From Atopobiaceae bacterium (GTDB lineage Bacteria > Actinomycetota > Coriobacteriia > Coriobacteriales > Atopobiaceae): DNA of 64,000 nucleotides. The notes beneath the pieces are model-generated. The model saw only the letters and a list, made by a program, of their open reading frames with translations. It was not told the DNA's origin and searched no databases. The DNA lies in NCBI GenBank assembly GCA_022483015.1, contig JAKVOB010000001.1:1574902-1638901 (forward strand), read 5' to 3'. A program made the translations under genes and the position numbers. Positions 8,257 through 16,699 of this stretch are shown here, in pieces. Positions within the stretch are counted from its first letter, which is position 1, and the number at the start of each line of letters is the position of its first letter.

Positions 8257-9015
8257 ATGGAGACGCTTGAGACGTTGCCGCCCGACTCGCTCAAAGGGGT
8301 GATCGAGGCCCTCCTGCTCGTGTCGGGCGATCCCGTTCCGGCCACCAGCCTGAGCTCGGTGCTCGGGGTCGCCCCCGGTGAGGTCGCCTCGGCGTTGGCC
8401 GAGCTGGCAGCCGAGTACTCGGATGCCAACCGTGGCTTCCAGCTCCGGGAGGTCGCCGGCGGTTGGAGGCTCTATACGCATCCCGCCTACCATGACCAGG
8501 TCGAGGCCTATGTCATGAGCTGGGACACTCGTCGGCTCTCGCAGGCTGCCCTCGAGACGCTCGCGGTCATTGCCTACCACCAGCCGGTCTCCCGTGAGGG
8601 GGTCAAGGCGATTCGAGGGGTCAACTCCGACGGCGTCATCTCGAGCCTTGCCGACAAGGGCCTCGTGCGCGAGGTCGGCCGCGAGGATGCCAGGGGCGGT
8701 GCCATCCTCTACGGCACCACTGCCTCGTTCCTCGAGCGTTTCGGCCTCAAGAACCTACGTGACCTTCCTGACCTCGAGGACTTCGCCCCGGACGACGAGT
8801 CGAAGAAGTTCATCCGCGAACGCCTCTCGGGTAGGTCCATACAGTCGACCCTCGAGGACGTCTCGGAGGACCTCGACGACGAGCGCGACCTCCTCGATGA
8901 CGACGAGGTCGATGACGAGGGGACCGATGACGTCGAGCATGACGATGACATCCTGCTCGACGTAGAGGTCGACGACGATGAGGACCTGGGGGATGATGAC
9001 GAGGATGACGAGTGA
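8257..9015 (+). CDS. scpB: Segregation and condensation protein B, with a long acidic tail
   Basis: A 252-residue partner of ScpA. Two winged-helix domains cover about residues 1-190, including the conserved AALETLAVIAYHQPVSREGVKAIRGV. The last 50 or so residues are almost entirely Asp and Glu (blocks such as DDERDLLDDDEVDDEG) and lie beyond the usual ScpB length of about 190 residues. The start is ATG 8257, two bases after the scpA stop. The end overlaps the following rluB start. The acidic tail may contact basic proteins or modulate DNA binding; that is inference. Confidence 0.93.
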   Translation: METLETLPPDSLKGVIEALLLVSGDPVPATSLSSVLGVAPGEVASALAELAAEYSDANRGFQLREVAGGWRLYTHPAYHDQVEAYVMSWDTRRLSQAALETLAVIAYHQPVSREGVKAIRGVNSDGVISSLADKGLVREVGREDARGGAILYGTTASFLERFGLKNLRDLPDLEDFAPDDESKKFIRERLSGRSIQSTLEDVSEDLDDERDLLDDDEVDDEGTDDVEHDDDILLDVEVDDDEDLGDDDEDDE

Positions 9016-9811
9016 GGGGTCGTCCGACGAGCGCGTCGTGCCGATGAGGCTGCAGCGGTTCCTGGCGCGTGCTGGCGTGGCAAGCCGTAGGGGTTCCGAG
9101 AACCTCATGTGCGCCGGCCGCGTCCAGGTCAACGGGGCGGTCGTCACCGAGCTGGGGAGCAAGGTCGACCCATCCTGCGACGTCGTCACCGTCGATGGCA
9201 AGGTCTGCCGTCTCGAGGACGAGCATTGCTACCTCGTGCTCGACAAGCCCGCTGGGTTCGTGACGACGATGCGTGACCCCCAGGGACGTCCGTGCGTCGC
9301 CGACCTCGTCCCGACCGATAAGTACCCCGGCCTGTTCGCGGTCGGCCGTCTGGACCGGGACACGACAGGGGCCCTCCTGTTCACCACGGACGGTGACACC
9401 GCACAGGGTCTGCTCCATCCCTCCCATCACGTGAGGAAGCACTACCTCGCCCTCGTGGAGGGGGTCGTACGGGACCATGAGCTCGACGTCCTGAGGCAGG
9501 GGATCGAGCTCGACGATGGTCGGTGCCAGCCTGCGGAGGCCGAGGTGCTGCCGGTCCACGACCCGCGGGCATCCCTCGTCGCTGGATCGTGGCCTAGTGG
9601 CTCCTCGGTGGTCGGTCTCGCCATCCATGAGGGTAGGAAGCATCAGGTGAAGCGCATGCTCTCAGCCATCGGTCACCCTGTCATAAGCCTCCACCGTGAC
9701 GCCTTCGGCCCAATCGGGGTCCGTGGGATGCAGGAGGGTACCTGGCGGCTGCTGGACGAGGGCGAGCAGCGGGCCCTCGTCGCGGCGGCACGGGGGGAGG
9801 CCGTCTCATGA
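9005..9811 (+). CDS. rluB: Pseudouridine synthase of the RsuA/RluB family
   Basis: A 268-residue enzyme that converts uridine to pseudouridine in rRNA. An S4 RNA-binding domain (MRLQRFLARAGVASRR ... RVQVNG) precedes the catalytic domain, whose motif is VGRLDRDTTGALLFTTDG with the catalytic aspartate in GRLD. The later IHEGRKHQVKRMLSAIGHPV is also conserved. RluB usually modifies 23S rRNA near position 2605. The start is uncertain: ATG 9005 overlaps scpB by 11 nt and is preceded by GACGAGG, while ATG 9044 directly precedes the S4 domain. Linkage of scpB and rluB is common in Gram-positive genomes. Confidence 0.9.
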   Translation: MTSEGSSDERVVPMRLQRFLARAGVASRRGSENLMCAGRVQVNGAVVTELGSKVDPSCDVVTVDGKVCRLEDEHCYLVLDKPAGFVTTMRDPQGRPCVADLVPTDKYPGLFAVGRLDRDTTGALLFTTDGDTAQGLLHPSHHVRKHYLALVEGVVRDHELDVLRQGIELDDGRCQPAEAEVLPVHDPRASLVAGSWPSGSSVVGLAIHEGRKHQVKRMLSAIGHPVISLHRDAFGPIGVRGMQEGTWRLLDEGEQRALVAAARGEAVS

Positions 9812-10479
9812 GCTCCATCACGGGCACCATCCTCTTCCTGCGTCATCCCGAGACGGTCGCCAACGTGGAAGGGTTCCTCTCGGGCAGGAGCGACGTCGCA
9901 CTGACTCCCAAGGGAGAGGCCCAGCGGGACCGTGCCATAGCCGCTCTTGAGGCGTGGCGCCCTGATCGCGTGCTCACGAGTCCCTTGAGCAGATGCGTAT
10001 CGATCGCAGACCCCGTGGCGGAGCATGTGGGGTGCGACTTCGACGTCGAGCCTCGGCTTGTCGAGATCGAGTTCGGCGACATCGAGGGCATCACACACGA
10101 GGAGATGGTGAAGGCGGGCTACCAGTTCCCGTGGGGCTTCTCGGAGGCGGACGACCTCTCGCAGCCGGCTCCGGGTGCCGAGAGCTTCGAGCACCTCTTC
10201 CAGCGTGCCAGATCGCTCCTGCATACCTTGAAAGGTCTTCCGGGACGTACTGCCTGCGTCACCCATGGTGGGTTCACCAGGGCCGTCATGGCGGCCGCCT
10301 ACAACGGGGACCTCCACGAGTTCTGGCACTATTCCGTAGCGAATGTCTCCTCCCAGGTCTTCTCGACCGATGGCAGGAGGCTCTATCTTGAGGCGTTCGG
10401 ACTCACCCCCGAGGAGGTCATGCGACGCATGGCCGACCCGGGTCGGATGGGGACCGTCAACGCTCGGGGGGAGTACTGA
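9808..10479 (+). CDS. Histidine phosphatase family protein
   Basis: A 223-residue phosphoglycerate-mutase-like phosphatase. The catalytic histidine is His13 in LRHPET (most members have RHGET). LTSPLSRC supplies the second arginine and THGGFTRAVM the second histidine. The substrate cannot be read from the sequence; relatives act on phosphorylated sugars, alpha-ribazole phosphate or broad substrates. It overlaps rluB and cmk by 4 nt and 1 nt, so it belongs to the same operon. Gly to Pro in the first motif is unusual but leaves the catalytic residues intact. Confidence 0.85.
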   Translation: MSSITGTILFLRHPETVANVEGFLSGRSDVALTPKGEAQRDRAIAALEAWRPDRVLTSPLSRCVSIADPVAEHVGCDFDVEPRLVEIEFGDIEGITHEEMVKAGYQFPWGFSEADDLSQPAPGAESFEHLFQRARSLLHTLKGLPGRTACVTHGGFTRAVMAAAYNGDLHEFWHYSVANVSSQVFSTDGRRLYLEAFGLTPEEVMRRMADPGRMGTVNARGEY

Positions 10480-11165
10480 TGATCGTTGCCATCGACGGGC
10501 CGGCAGGCTCTGGCAAGTCCACCGTGGCTAAGGCGCTTGCGGCCCGAGACGGGCTCACCTACCTTGACACGGGGGCCATGTACCGTGCCATCACCTGGGG
10601 CTGCCTCTCCCGGGGCGTCGACACCGCGGACGGTGATGCCGTGAGCGAGGTCGCGCGCTCGTCGAGCCTCGTTCTCGAGCCTACGCCGCAAGGTACGACG
10701 GTGCTTCTCGACGGGGAGGACGTCACGGCCCAGATACGCACCTCCGAGGTTGATGCCTCGGTGAGCGGGGTCGCCGCCATCCCTGCCGTGCGAGAGGTGC
10801 TCGTGGGGGCACAGCGAGCCATGGCCGCAGACAAGGACGTCGTCGCAGAGGGCCGGGACATCGGCACGGTCGTCTTCCCCGATGCCGAGGTCAAGGTCTT
10901 CCTCACGGCTGACGTCTCAGCGCGCGCCCGTCGCCGTGCCGTCCAGAGGGAAGGCGGGGACGAGTCCCGAGGCAGGCATGTCGACGTCTCCAGGGACGAG
11001 GAGGTCGAGGTCGCCTCCGAGCTGCGCCATCGGGACGAGCTCGACTCGAGTCGTGCCGCCTCGCCGCTCGTACCTGCCGTAGATGCCGTGCGCCTCGACT
11101 CGACCGACCTGTCGGTCGAAGGGGTCTGCGAGCGCATCGAGTCCCTCATGGAGGCCGCGCGATGA
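10479..11165 (+). CDS. cmk: Cytidylate kinase
   Basis: A 228-residue enzyme that phosphorylates CMP and dCMP with ATP. The P-loop is GPAGSGKST (residues 7-15), followed by YLDTGAMYRAI for CMP binding, VAEGRDIGTVVFPDAEVKVFLTA, and the lid arginines in RARRRAVQR. It starts at ATG 10479, one base inside the preceding stop (TGATG). It is followed by plsC and ispH, a cmk-plsC-ispH order also seen in clostridia. Confidence 0.95.
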   Translation: MIVAIDGPAGSGKSTVAKALAARDGLTYLDTGAMYRAITWGCLSRGVDTADGDAVSEVARSSSLVLEPTPQGTTVLLDGEDVTAQIRTSEVDASVSGVAAIPAVREVLVGAQRAMAADKDVVAEGRDIGTVVFPDAEVKVFLTADVSARARRRAVQREGGDESRGRHVDVSRDEEVEVASELRHRDELDSSRAASPLVPAVDAVRLDSTDLSVEGVCERIESLMEAAR

Positions 11166-11926
11166 GCGAAGAGAGCTCCAAGACCAGCACGGGTTCGGCA
11201 CCACGTCGTGCCGAGGACCCCCGTGCCCGCTACTTCGATAACGCGATGAGCACCTTCCCACTGCTCGACCGGGCGCTCTACGACATTGCCGCCGCGGTCG
11301 TCCTGGTGCTCTCGAAGCTGATGTGGCGCTGGTCGTTCGAGGGACAGCGCGAGTTCCTCGACCATGTGCGTGGCCATGGGTCGGTGGTCGTCATGAATCA
11401 TGTGAGCATGGTCGAGCCGATACTCCTCGTCATCATGATGTGGTCCCACCATCTGCGCATCCGCCCCGTGTACAAGGCAGAGTTCGATTCGACGGCGATC
11501 TCGCGATGGGTGTTCTCCCGCGTAGGAGGCATCCCGGTCCACAGGGGTACGGCCGACCTGAAGGCAGTCCGGCGGGCGCAGCACGCGCTCGAGCGCGGTG
11601 AGTGCATCCTCATATTCCCAGAGGGGACCCGCATCAAGACGGATGACCAGCCCGTCGAGATCCATGGTGGCTTCTCGCTCATGGCCCAGGTCGCAAAGAC
11701 GGACGTGGTTCCGGGGGCGGTCGTCGGTGCACGTGACGTGACCCCCAAGGGGCATCACGTCCCCCGTCCTCTCACTGTCTACCTGGCCCTTGGCGAGCCC
11801 ATCACCTTCGATGGCCTCGGTGTCGAGGGGCGCAAGGCACAGCTGAGCGCCATGGAGAGGGTCTCGATGGAGCGCGTCTATGCGCTGCGTGCGCATCTTC
11901 GCGAGGAACACCCCGGAAAGGTCTGA
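11162..11926 (+). CDS. plsC: 1-acyl-sn-glycerol-3-phosphate acyltransferase, with an altered HX4D motif
   Basis: A 254-residue membrane-associated enzyme that acylates lysophosphatidic acid to phosphatidic acid. The block MNHVSMVEP carries the catalytic histidine (His80), but the usual aspartate five residues later is Glu85, giving HX4E instead of HX4D. Motif III, FPEGTRIKTDD, and GGIPVHRG are intact. A hydrophobic segment near residues 40-52 may anchor it to the membrane. It overlaps cmk by 4 nt and is 5 nt ahead of ispH. plsY and gpsA lie 2.4 kb downstream, so three steps of phosphatidic acid synthesis are clustered. Confidence 0.88.
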   Translation: MSEESSKTSTGSAPRRAEDPRARYFDNAMSTFPLLDRALYDIAAAVVLVLSKLMWRWSFEGQREFLDHVRGHGSVVVMNHVSMVEPILLVIMMWSHHLRIRPVYKAEFDSTAISRWVFSRVGGIPVHRGTADLKAVRRAQHALERGECILIFPEGTRIKTDDQPVEIHGGFSLMAQVAKTDVVPGAVVGARDVTPKGHHVPRPLTVYLALGEPITFDGLGVEGRKAQLSAMERVSMERVYALRAHLREEHPGKV

Positions 11927-11931
11927 GTCCT

Positions 11932-12780
11932 ATGAAGGTCACCATCGCCGAACGTGCCGGCTCCTGCTATGGCGTCGAGCGCGCCCTCACGCTCGTGGGC
12001 AAGGCCTTGGATGAGGCGGCCGGCCCGGTGCGGACGCTTGGGCCGCTCATCCATAACCCGCAGGTCGTGGCTGACCTCGAGGGCCGAGGGGTCACCGTGG
12101 TCGATGAGGTCCCGAGCGACGCGGGAAGCACCCTCGTGATCCGCTCGCACGGTGTCGTGCCGGGCGTCCTCGACCAGGCACGGAAGAGGGGGCTCGTGGT
12201 CGTGGATGCCACCTGTCCCTTCGTGCAGAAGGCCCAGCTTGCTGCCGAGCGTCTGGCGCACGACGGCTGCCAGGTCCTCGTGGTGGGGGAGGCAGGGCAT
12301 CCTGAGGTCGAGGGGATCGTGGGCCATGCCCCTGGCTCCCTGGTCGTCGCGAGTGCGGATGACGTCGATGGGCTCGACCTCTCCCGCAAGGTGGGTCTGG
12401 TGGTGCAGACCACGCAGTCGCAGGCCCTTCTCGACGAGGTCGTATGCGCCATCCTGCCCCGCGTTGACGAGCTCGACTGCGCGAACACCATCTGCTCCGC
12501 CACCTCCGAGCGCCAGGCCGCGGCTGCCGAGCTTGCGGACGCGTCTGACGTGATGGTGGTCATCGGGGGGAGGAACTCCGCAAATACCGGGCATCTTGCT
12601 GAGATCTGCCAGGGGCGATGCCCCCAGACCCATCATATCGAGTGTGCGGACGAGCTCGACCCGCACTGGTTCGATGGGTGCGACGCATGCGGCATCACGG
12701 CGGGAGCCTCCACGCCCCAGGCGCAGATCGCCGAGGTCATCGAACGTATCCATGCCATATGCGACGCAGTCGGGGCGTGA
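11932..12780 (+). CDS. ispH: 4-hydroxy-3-methylbut-2-enyl diphosphate reductase
   Basis: A 282-residue iron-sulfur enzyme that performs the last step of the MEP pathway, making IPP and DMAPP from HMBPP. The three cluster cysteines are visible: Cys12 in AGSCYGVERAL, Cys95 in VDATCPFVQK and Cys188 in NTICSATSERQ. IRSHG, VGEAGHPEVEG, GGRNSANTGHLAEIC and TAGASTPQAQI are also typical. It indicates that isoprenoids are made by the MEP route in this organism. It probably ends the operon that began with scpA: 190 bp and a new promoter separate it from der. Confidence 0.95.
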   Translation: MKVTIAERAGSCYGVERALTLVGKALDEAAGPVRTLGPLIHNPQVVADLEGRGVTVVDEVPSDAGSTLVIRSHGVVPGVLDQARKRGLVVVDATCPFVQKAQLAAERLAHDGCQVLVVGEAGHPEVEGIVGHAPGSLVVASADDVDGLDLSRKVGLVVQTTQSQALLDEVVCAILPRVDELDCANTICSATSERQAAAAELADASDVMVVIGGRNSANTGHLAEICQGRCPQTHHIECADELDPHWFDGCDACGITAGASTPQAQIAEVIERIHAICDAVGA

Positions 12781-12932
12781 TCGCGACCTTGCCCGGGCGT
12801 CCGGTCGCACCTGCTGCACCGTCCGCTCGTTGCCGACGGTGCTGGCGGTCGGGCCGACTTTCCTCGTCCCTGTGGTTTCCCTCGGGCTCGCGTTGATGCC
12901 ACCCCTGCGGCCCTCGTCGCGAGGGCGCGCAT

Positions 12933-12940
12933 GCTAGACT
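12933..12940 (+). promoter_or_regulatory. Extended -10 promoter element upstream of der
   Basis: TGCTAGACT combines the TGn extension with a TAGACT hexamer (12935-12940), 30 nt before the der start codon. A GCCCTCG / CGAGGGC stem just upstream (12910-12926) could end the ispH transcript, though no T-run follows. Confidence 0.5.
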
Positions 12941-12970
12941 GGCAGGACAGCTAACGCAAGGAGTGCACCC

Positions 12971-14299
12971 ATGACCAAACCCATCGTTGCCGTCGTCGGT
13001 CGACCCAACGTCGGAAAGTCAACGCTCGTCAACCGCATATCGCAGTCCCGAGAAGCCATCGTCCATGAGTCGCGTGGCGTCACGCGTGACCGGTCATACC
13101 ATGACGCGGACTGGAACGGACGGGACTTCGTGATCGTCGACACGGGCGGCATCGAGTCTTCCCGCTCTGACGACCCGTTCGCGAACCCCATCCGCGAGCA
13201 GGCGGAGGCTGCCTGTGACCAGGCGAACGTCATCCTCTTCCTGGTTGACGGCTCCGTGGGCGTCACCGAGGAGGACGAGGCCGTGGCCCGCGTCCTGCGC
13301 AAGTCCGACAAGCCGGTCTTCCTCCTCGTCAACAAGTGTGACGACCCTGCGCGCGAGGAGGAGGCCCTCTGGGACTTCTACACGCTGGGCGTCGGTGAGC
13401 CGAGGGCCCTGTCGGCCCTCCACGGGCATGGTACCGGTGACCTTCTCGATGAGATCATCTCGTACTTTCCCGGCGAGGACGACGAGGTCGAGGAGGACGA
13501 CGGGCTCGTGAACGTCGCCATCATCGGACGTCCCAACGTGGGCAAGTCGTCGCTCACCAACCGCATCGCGGGTTCCGAGCGCTCCATCGTCTCGGACGTC
13601 GCCGGAACGACGCGTGATGCCGTGGATATCCTGGTCGAGCATGACGGGCAGCGGTTCAGGCTCGTCGACACGGCCGGTATGCGCAAGCGCAACGTCGTGC
13701 ACGAGGACATCGAGTATTACGGGCTCGTGCGTGGCCTTGCCGCCATCGAGCGCGCCGACGTGTGCCTGCTCGTCGTCGACGCGACGGTCGGTGTGACCGA
13801 GCAGGACCAGAAGGTCGCCGGACTCGCCATCGAGCGGGGCTGCGCCCTCGTGATCCTGCTCAACAAGTGGGACCTCATGCGCGATGCGGACGAGCGCGAG
13901 CACGTCATGCAGTCGCTCGCGCGTCGTATGGCCTTCGCGACCTGGACGCCCGTCCTGAGGATCTCGGCGCTCACGGGCCGCTCGGTCGACCGCATCTGGG
14001 AGCTCGTGGAGGCGGCCGCCGCCGCCCATGAGGCCCACATCCCGACCTCCAAGCTCAACGTCATGCTCACACAGATGCGCGAGACGGGGCACACCGTGGT
14101 CAAGGGACCCAAGCGGCTCAAGGTGCAATACGCCACCCAGACGGGCACCAAGCCGCCGACCTTCACCTTCTTCTGCAACCTTCCCGAGCTCGTCGATGAC
14201 AACTACGAGCGCTATGTCGAGAATCGCCTGCGTGAGTCGTTCGACCTCACGGGGACCCCTGTCAGGATGCGCTTCCGTCGGAAGGAGCAGACCTCATGA
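12971..14299 (+). CDS. der: Ribosome biogenesis GTPase Der (EngA)
   Basis: A 442-residue protein with two tandem GTPase domains and a C-terminal KH-like domain. Domain 1 has GRPNVGKST (near residue 9), DTGG and NKCD; domain 2 has GRPNVGKSS (near 180), DTAGM and NKWD. Der acts in late assembly of the 50S subunit and is generally essential. An acidic insert (EDDEVEEDDG) separates the GTPase domains. ATG 12971 has AAGGAG upstream. plsY overlaps its end by 4 nt. Confidence 0.96.
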   Translation: MTKPIVAVVGRPNVGKSTLVNRISQSREAIVHESRGVTRDRSYHDADWNGRDFVIVDTGGIESSRSDDPFANPIREQAEAACDQANVILFLVDGSVGVTEEDEAVARVLRKSDKPVFLLVNKCDDPAREEEALWDFYTLGVGEPRALSALHGHGTGDLLDEIISYFPGEDDEVEEDDGLVNVAIIGRPNVGKSSLTNRIAGSERSIVSDVAGTTRDAVDILVEHDGQRFRLVDTAGMRKRNVVHEDIEYYGLVRGLAAIERADVCLLVVDATVGVTEQDQKVAGLAIERGCALVILLNKWDLMRDADEREHVMQSLARRMAFATWTPVLRISALTGRSVDRIWELVEAAAAAHEAHIPTSKLNVMLTQMRETGHTVVKGPKRLKVQYATQTGTKPPTFTFFCNLPELVDDNYERYVENRLRESFDLTGTPVRMRFRRKEQTS

Positions 14300-14991
14300 C
14301 GCTGACGTCGCCAGCGGTCTGGCTCTGTGCGGTCTGTGTCCTCGTGACCTATCTCGTCTGCGGCATACCCTTCGGCCTCATCATCGCCTCGAGGCGCGCC
14401 GGTGTCGACGTGAGGGCTGCCGGCAGCGGCAACATCGGTACGACCAATGTCTCGCGTACCGTGGGGGCCTCGGCAGGTGGCCTCACGCTCCTCTGTGATG
14501 CAGGCAAGGGGCTCGTCTGCACCTTCGTCTCATCGCAGCTCCTGGGGTCGGTTGTCTGCTGTGGTGGCGTTGCTGCCGTCATCCCCGGCGGCATATGGTC
14601 ATGGATGATGGGGCTCGTCTACCTTGCGGCCATCTGTGGCCATGTCTTCTCGCCGTACCTGCACTTCCATGGCGGGAAGGGCATCGCGGTCGGGTTCGGT
14701 GCCGCCCTCGGGTTCATGTGGCCCGTGGCCCTGGGGCTGCTGGCGTTCTTCGTACTCTTCGCACTCCCATCGCGCTACGTGTCGCTTGGCTCCGTGGCCG
14801 CGGCGATCTCGCTGCCCTTCCTGTGCTGGTTCCTCTATCAGCCCTCCCTCGGGTTCATGGTCCCGATCGTCTGCGTGTCTGCCGTCGTGGTATGGGCGCA
14901 TAGGGCCAACATCGCCAAGCTCGCCCATGGCACCGAGAAGCGCTTCTCGTTCCATCACGACGAAGCCTCCAAGGAGGGTGACCAGGCATGA
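14296..14991 (+). CDS. plsY: Glycerol-3-phosphate acyltransferase PlsY
   Basis: A 231-residue membrane protein that transfers an acyl group from acyl phosphate to glycerol 3-phosphate. The conserved loops are GSGNIGTTNVSR (near residue 47) and HFHGGKGIAVGFGA, set among about five membrane helices. It overlaps der and gpsA by 4 nt each. GpsA makes its substrate, so the two genes encode consecutive steps. A short polar C-terminal tail follows the last helix. Confidence 0.95.
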   Translation: MTLTSPAVWLCAVCVLVTYLVCGIPFGLIIASRRAGVDVRAAGSGNIGTTNVSRTVGASAGGLTLLCDAGKGLVCTFVSSQLLGSVVCCGGVAAVIPGGIWSWMMGLVYLAAICGHVFSPYLHFHGGKGIAVGFGAALGFMWPVALGLLAFFVLFALPSRYVSLGSVAAAISLPFLCWFLYQPSLGFMVPIVCVSAVVVWAHRANIAKLAHGTEKRFSFHHDEASKEGDQA

Positions 14992-16007
14992 GCGAACGGG
15001 TCGCCGTCATCGGCGCCGGCTCGTGGGGTACGGCTGTCTGTGGGCTTGTGGCGCCTCGCGCCTCCGGGGTCGTGGCATGGTCGCACTCGCCTGAGGTCGC
15101 GGATGGTATCAACACCGGCCATATGAACCCCCGCTACCTTGCGGCCTATCGGCTCCCCGACAACGTGACTGCGACCACCGACCTTGCGTGTGCCCTCGCG
15201 GGGGCCACGCGGGTCCTGCTCGCCGTCCCGTCCGCCTTCCTCCGTCAGACGACCCACGAGATGGCACCGTTGGTCTCGGACTGCATGCCGGTCCTCGTCC
15301 TTGCCAAGGGCGTGGAGGAGTCCACCGGGCTCACGCTGACGGAGGTCGTGGCATCCGAGCTCGGCGGCCCCGAGCGCGTCGCTGCCCTCTCTGGTCCGAA
15401 CCATGCGGAGGAGGTCTGCCTCGGCAAGGTCGCCGCCGCGGTCGTGGCCGCACCGGAGGCGGAGCTCGGTAGGACCTTCCAGGACCTGCTGGTCTCGCCG
15501 TCGTTCAGGGTCTACGTCTCAGAGGACCTCGTGGGCGTCGAGACCTGCGGTGCCGCCAAGAACGTCATCGCCATCGCCTGCGGCATCTCGGCCGGGCTCG
15601 GGTTCGGCGATAACACCCAGGCTTTGCTCATGACGAGGGGGCTTGCCGAGATAAGCCGTCTCGTCGTCGCTCGGGGCGGAGACCCGCTCACGTGCATGGG
15701 CCTTGCCGGGATGGGCGACCTCATCGCCACCTGCACGTCAGAGCACTCGCGTAACCGCACCTTCGGTGAGGCCCTGGCAGCGGGGTCGAGCCTCTCCGAC
15801 TACGAGTCCAAGACCCATATGGTCGTCGAAGGTGCGGCGGCTGCGAGGAGCGTCACCGACCTCGCCACACGCCTCGGTGTCGACATGCCCATCTGCTCCG
15901 CCGTGCGCCAGATCCTCTCTGGGCGCGCCACCTATGACCAGGAGATGGAGACCCTCCTCGACCGCCTCCCCGACGTCGAGTTCTATGGCCTCGACCAACG
16001 TCAATGA
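14988..16007 (+). CDS. gpsA: NAD(P)-dependent glycerol-3-phosphate dehydrogenase
   Basis: A 339-residue cytosolic enzyme reducing dihydroxyacetone phosphate to sn-glycerol 3-phosphate for phospholipid synthesis. The nucleotide-binding motif is GAGSWGTA at residues 8-15. SGPNHAEEV, the catalytic lysine region GAAKNVIAIACGI and GLAGMGDLIATCTS with HSRN are conserved. It overlaps plsY by 4 nt. Confidence 0.96.
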   Translation: MSERVAVIGAGSWGTAVCGLVAPRASGVVAWSHSPEVADGINTGHMNPRYLAAYRLPDNVTATTDLACALAGATRVLLAVPSAFLRQTTHEMAPLVSDCMPVLVLAKGVEESTGLTLTEVVASELGGPERVAALSGPNHAEEVCLGKVAAAVVAAPEAELGRTFQDLLVSPSFRVYVSEDLVGVETCGAAKNVIAIACGISAGLGFGDNTQALLMTRGLAEISRLVVARGGDPLTCMGLAGMGDLIATCTSEHSRNRTFGEALAAGSSLSDYESKTHMVVEGAAAARSVTDLATRLGVDMPICSAVRQILSGRATYDQEMETLLDRLPDVEFYGLDQRQ

Positions 16008-16018
16008 AAGGTCACACC

Positions 16019-16696
16019 ATGCTTGGTCCCATCGAGATAGCCCCGTCCATCCTGTCTGCAGACCAGATGGCAGTGGCTGCCGACCTTGCCACGATCGAGT
16101 CCGCGGACCTCGTCCACGTCGACGTGATGGACGGGCACTTCGTGCCACCCATCACCTTCGGGGCCTCCATGGTCTCGTCGTGCCGGCGTGCTACCACGCT
16201 CCCGCTCGACGTCCATCTCATGGTCGATGACCCTGACGCCTGCTATGCCGACTACCTCGAGGCTGGTGCCGACATACTCACCTTCCATGTGGAGGCGGCC
16301 ACACATTCGCATCGCATCGTCGAGGCCATCCATGCCCATGGTTCCAAGGCCGGCGTCGCGCTGTGCCCGGCAACGCCGGTGTCTGCCCTCGAGGAACTCG
16401 TCGGCATCGTCGACCAGGTGCTCGTCATGACGGTGGACCCTGGCTACGGCGGACAGCCCTTCATCGAGGCATCGCTCGCGAAGCTCTCGAAGCTCAAGGC
16501 CCTCTGCGACCGGCTCCACTGCTCGCCTGTCATCGAGGTCGACGGTGGCATCAATGCCAGGACTGCGGCTGATGTCGTCGCTGCGGGCGCGACGAGGCTC
16601 GTGGCCGGCAGCGCGGTCTTTGGTTCCGACTATCGAGAGCAAGCAATTTCCATCCTGCGCGAGTATGCTGCCCGTGGTCTCTCTGTGGAGGCATAG
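16019..16696 (+). CDS. rpe: Ribulose-phosphate 3-epimerase
   Basis: A 225-residue TIM-barrel enzyme that interconverts ribulose 5-phosphate and xylulose 5-phosphate. Seen motifs: APSILSAD at the N-terminus, HVDVMDGHFVPPITFG with metal-binding His and Asp, HLMV, TVDPGYGGQPFI and IEVDGGINARTA near the phosphate site. I chose ATG 16019, which has GAAAGG seven bases upstream, over ATG 16004, which overlaps gpsA but would add only MKGHT. Confidence 0.95.
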   Translation: MLGPIEIAPSILSADQMAVAADLATIESADLVHVDVMDGHFVPPITFGASMVSSCRRATTLPLDVHLMVDDPDACYADYLEAGADILTFHVEAATHSHRIVEAIHAHGSKAGVALCPATPVSALEELVGIVDQVLVMTVDPGYGGQPFIEASLAKLSKLKALCDRLHCSPVIEVDGGINARTAADVVAAGATRLVAGSAVFGSDYREQAISILREYAARGLSVEA

Positions 16697-16699
16697 CCC

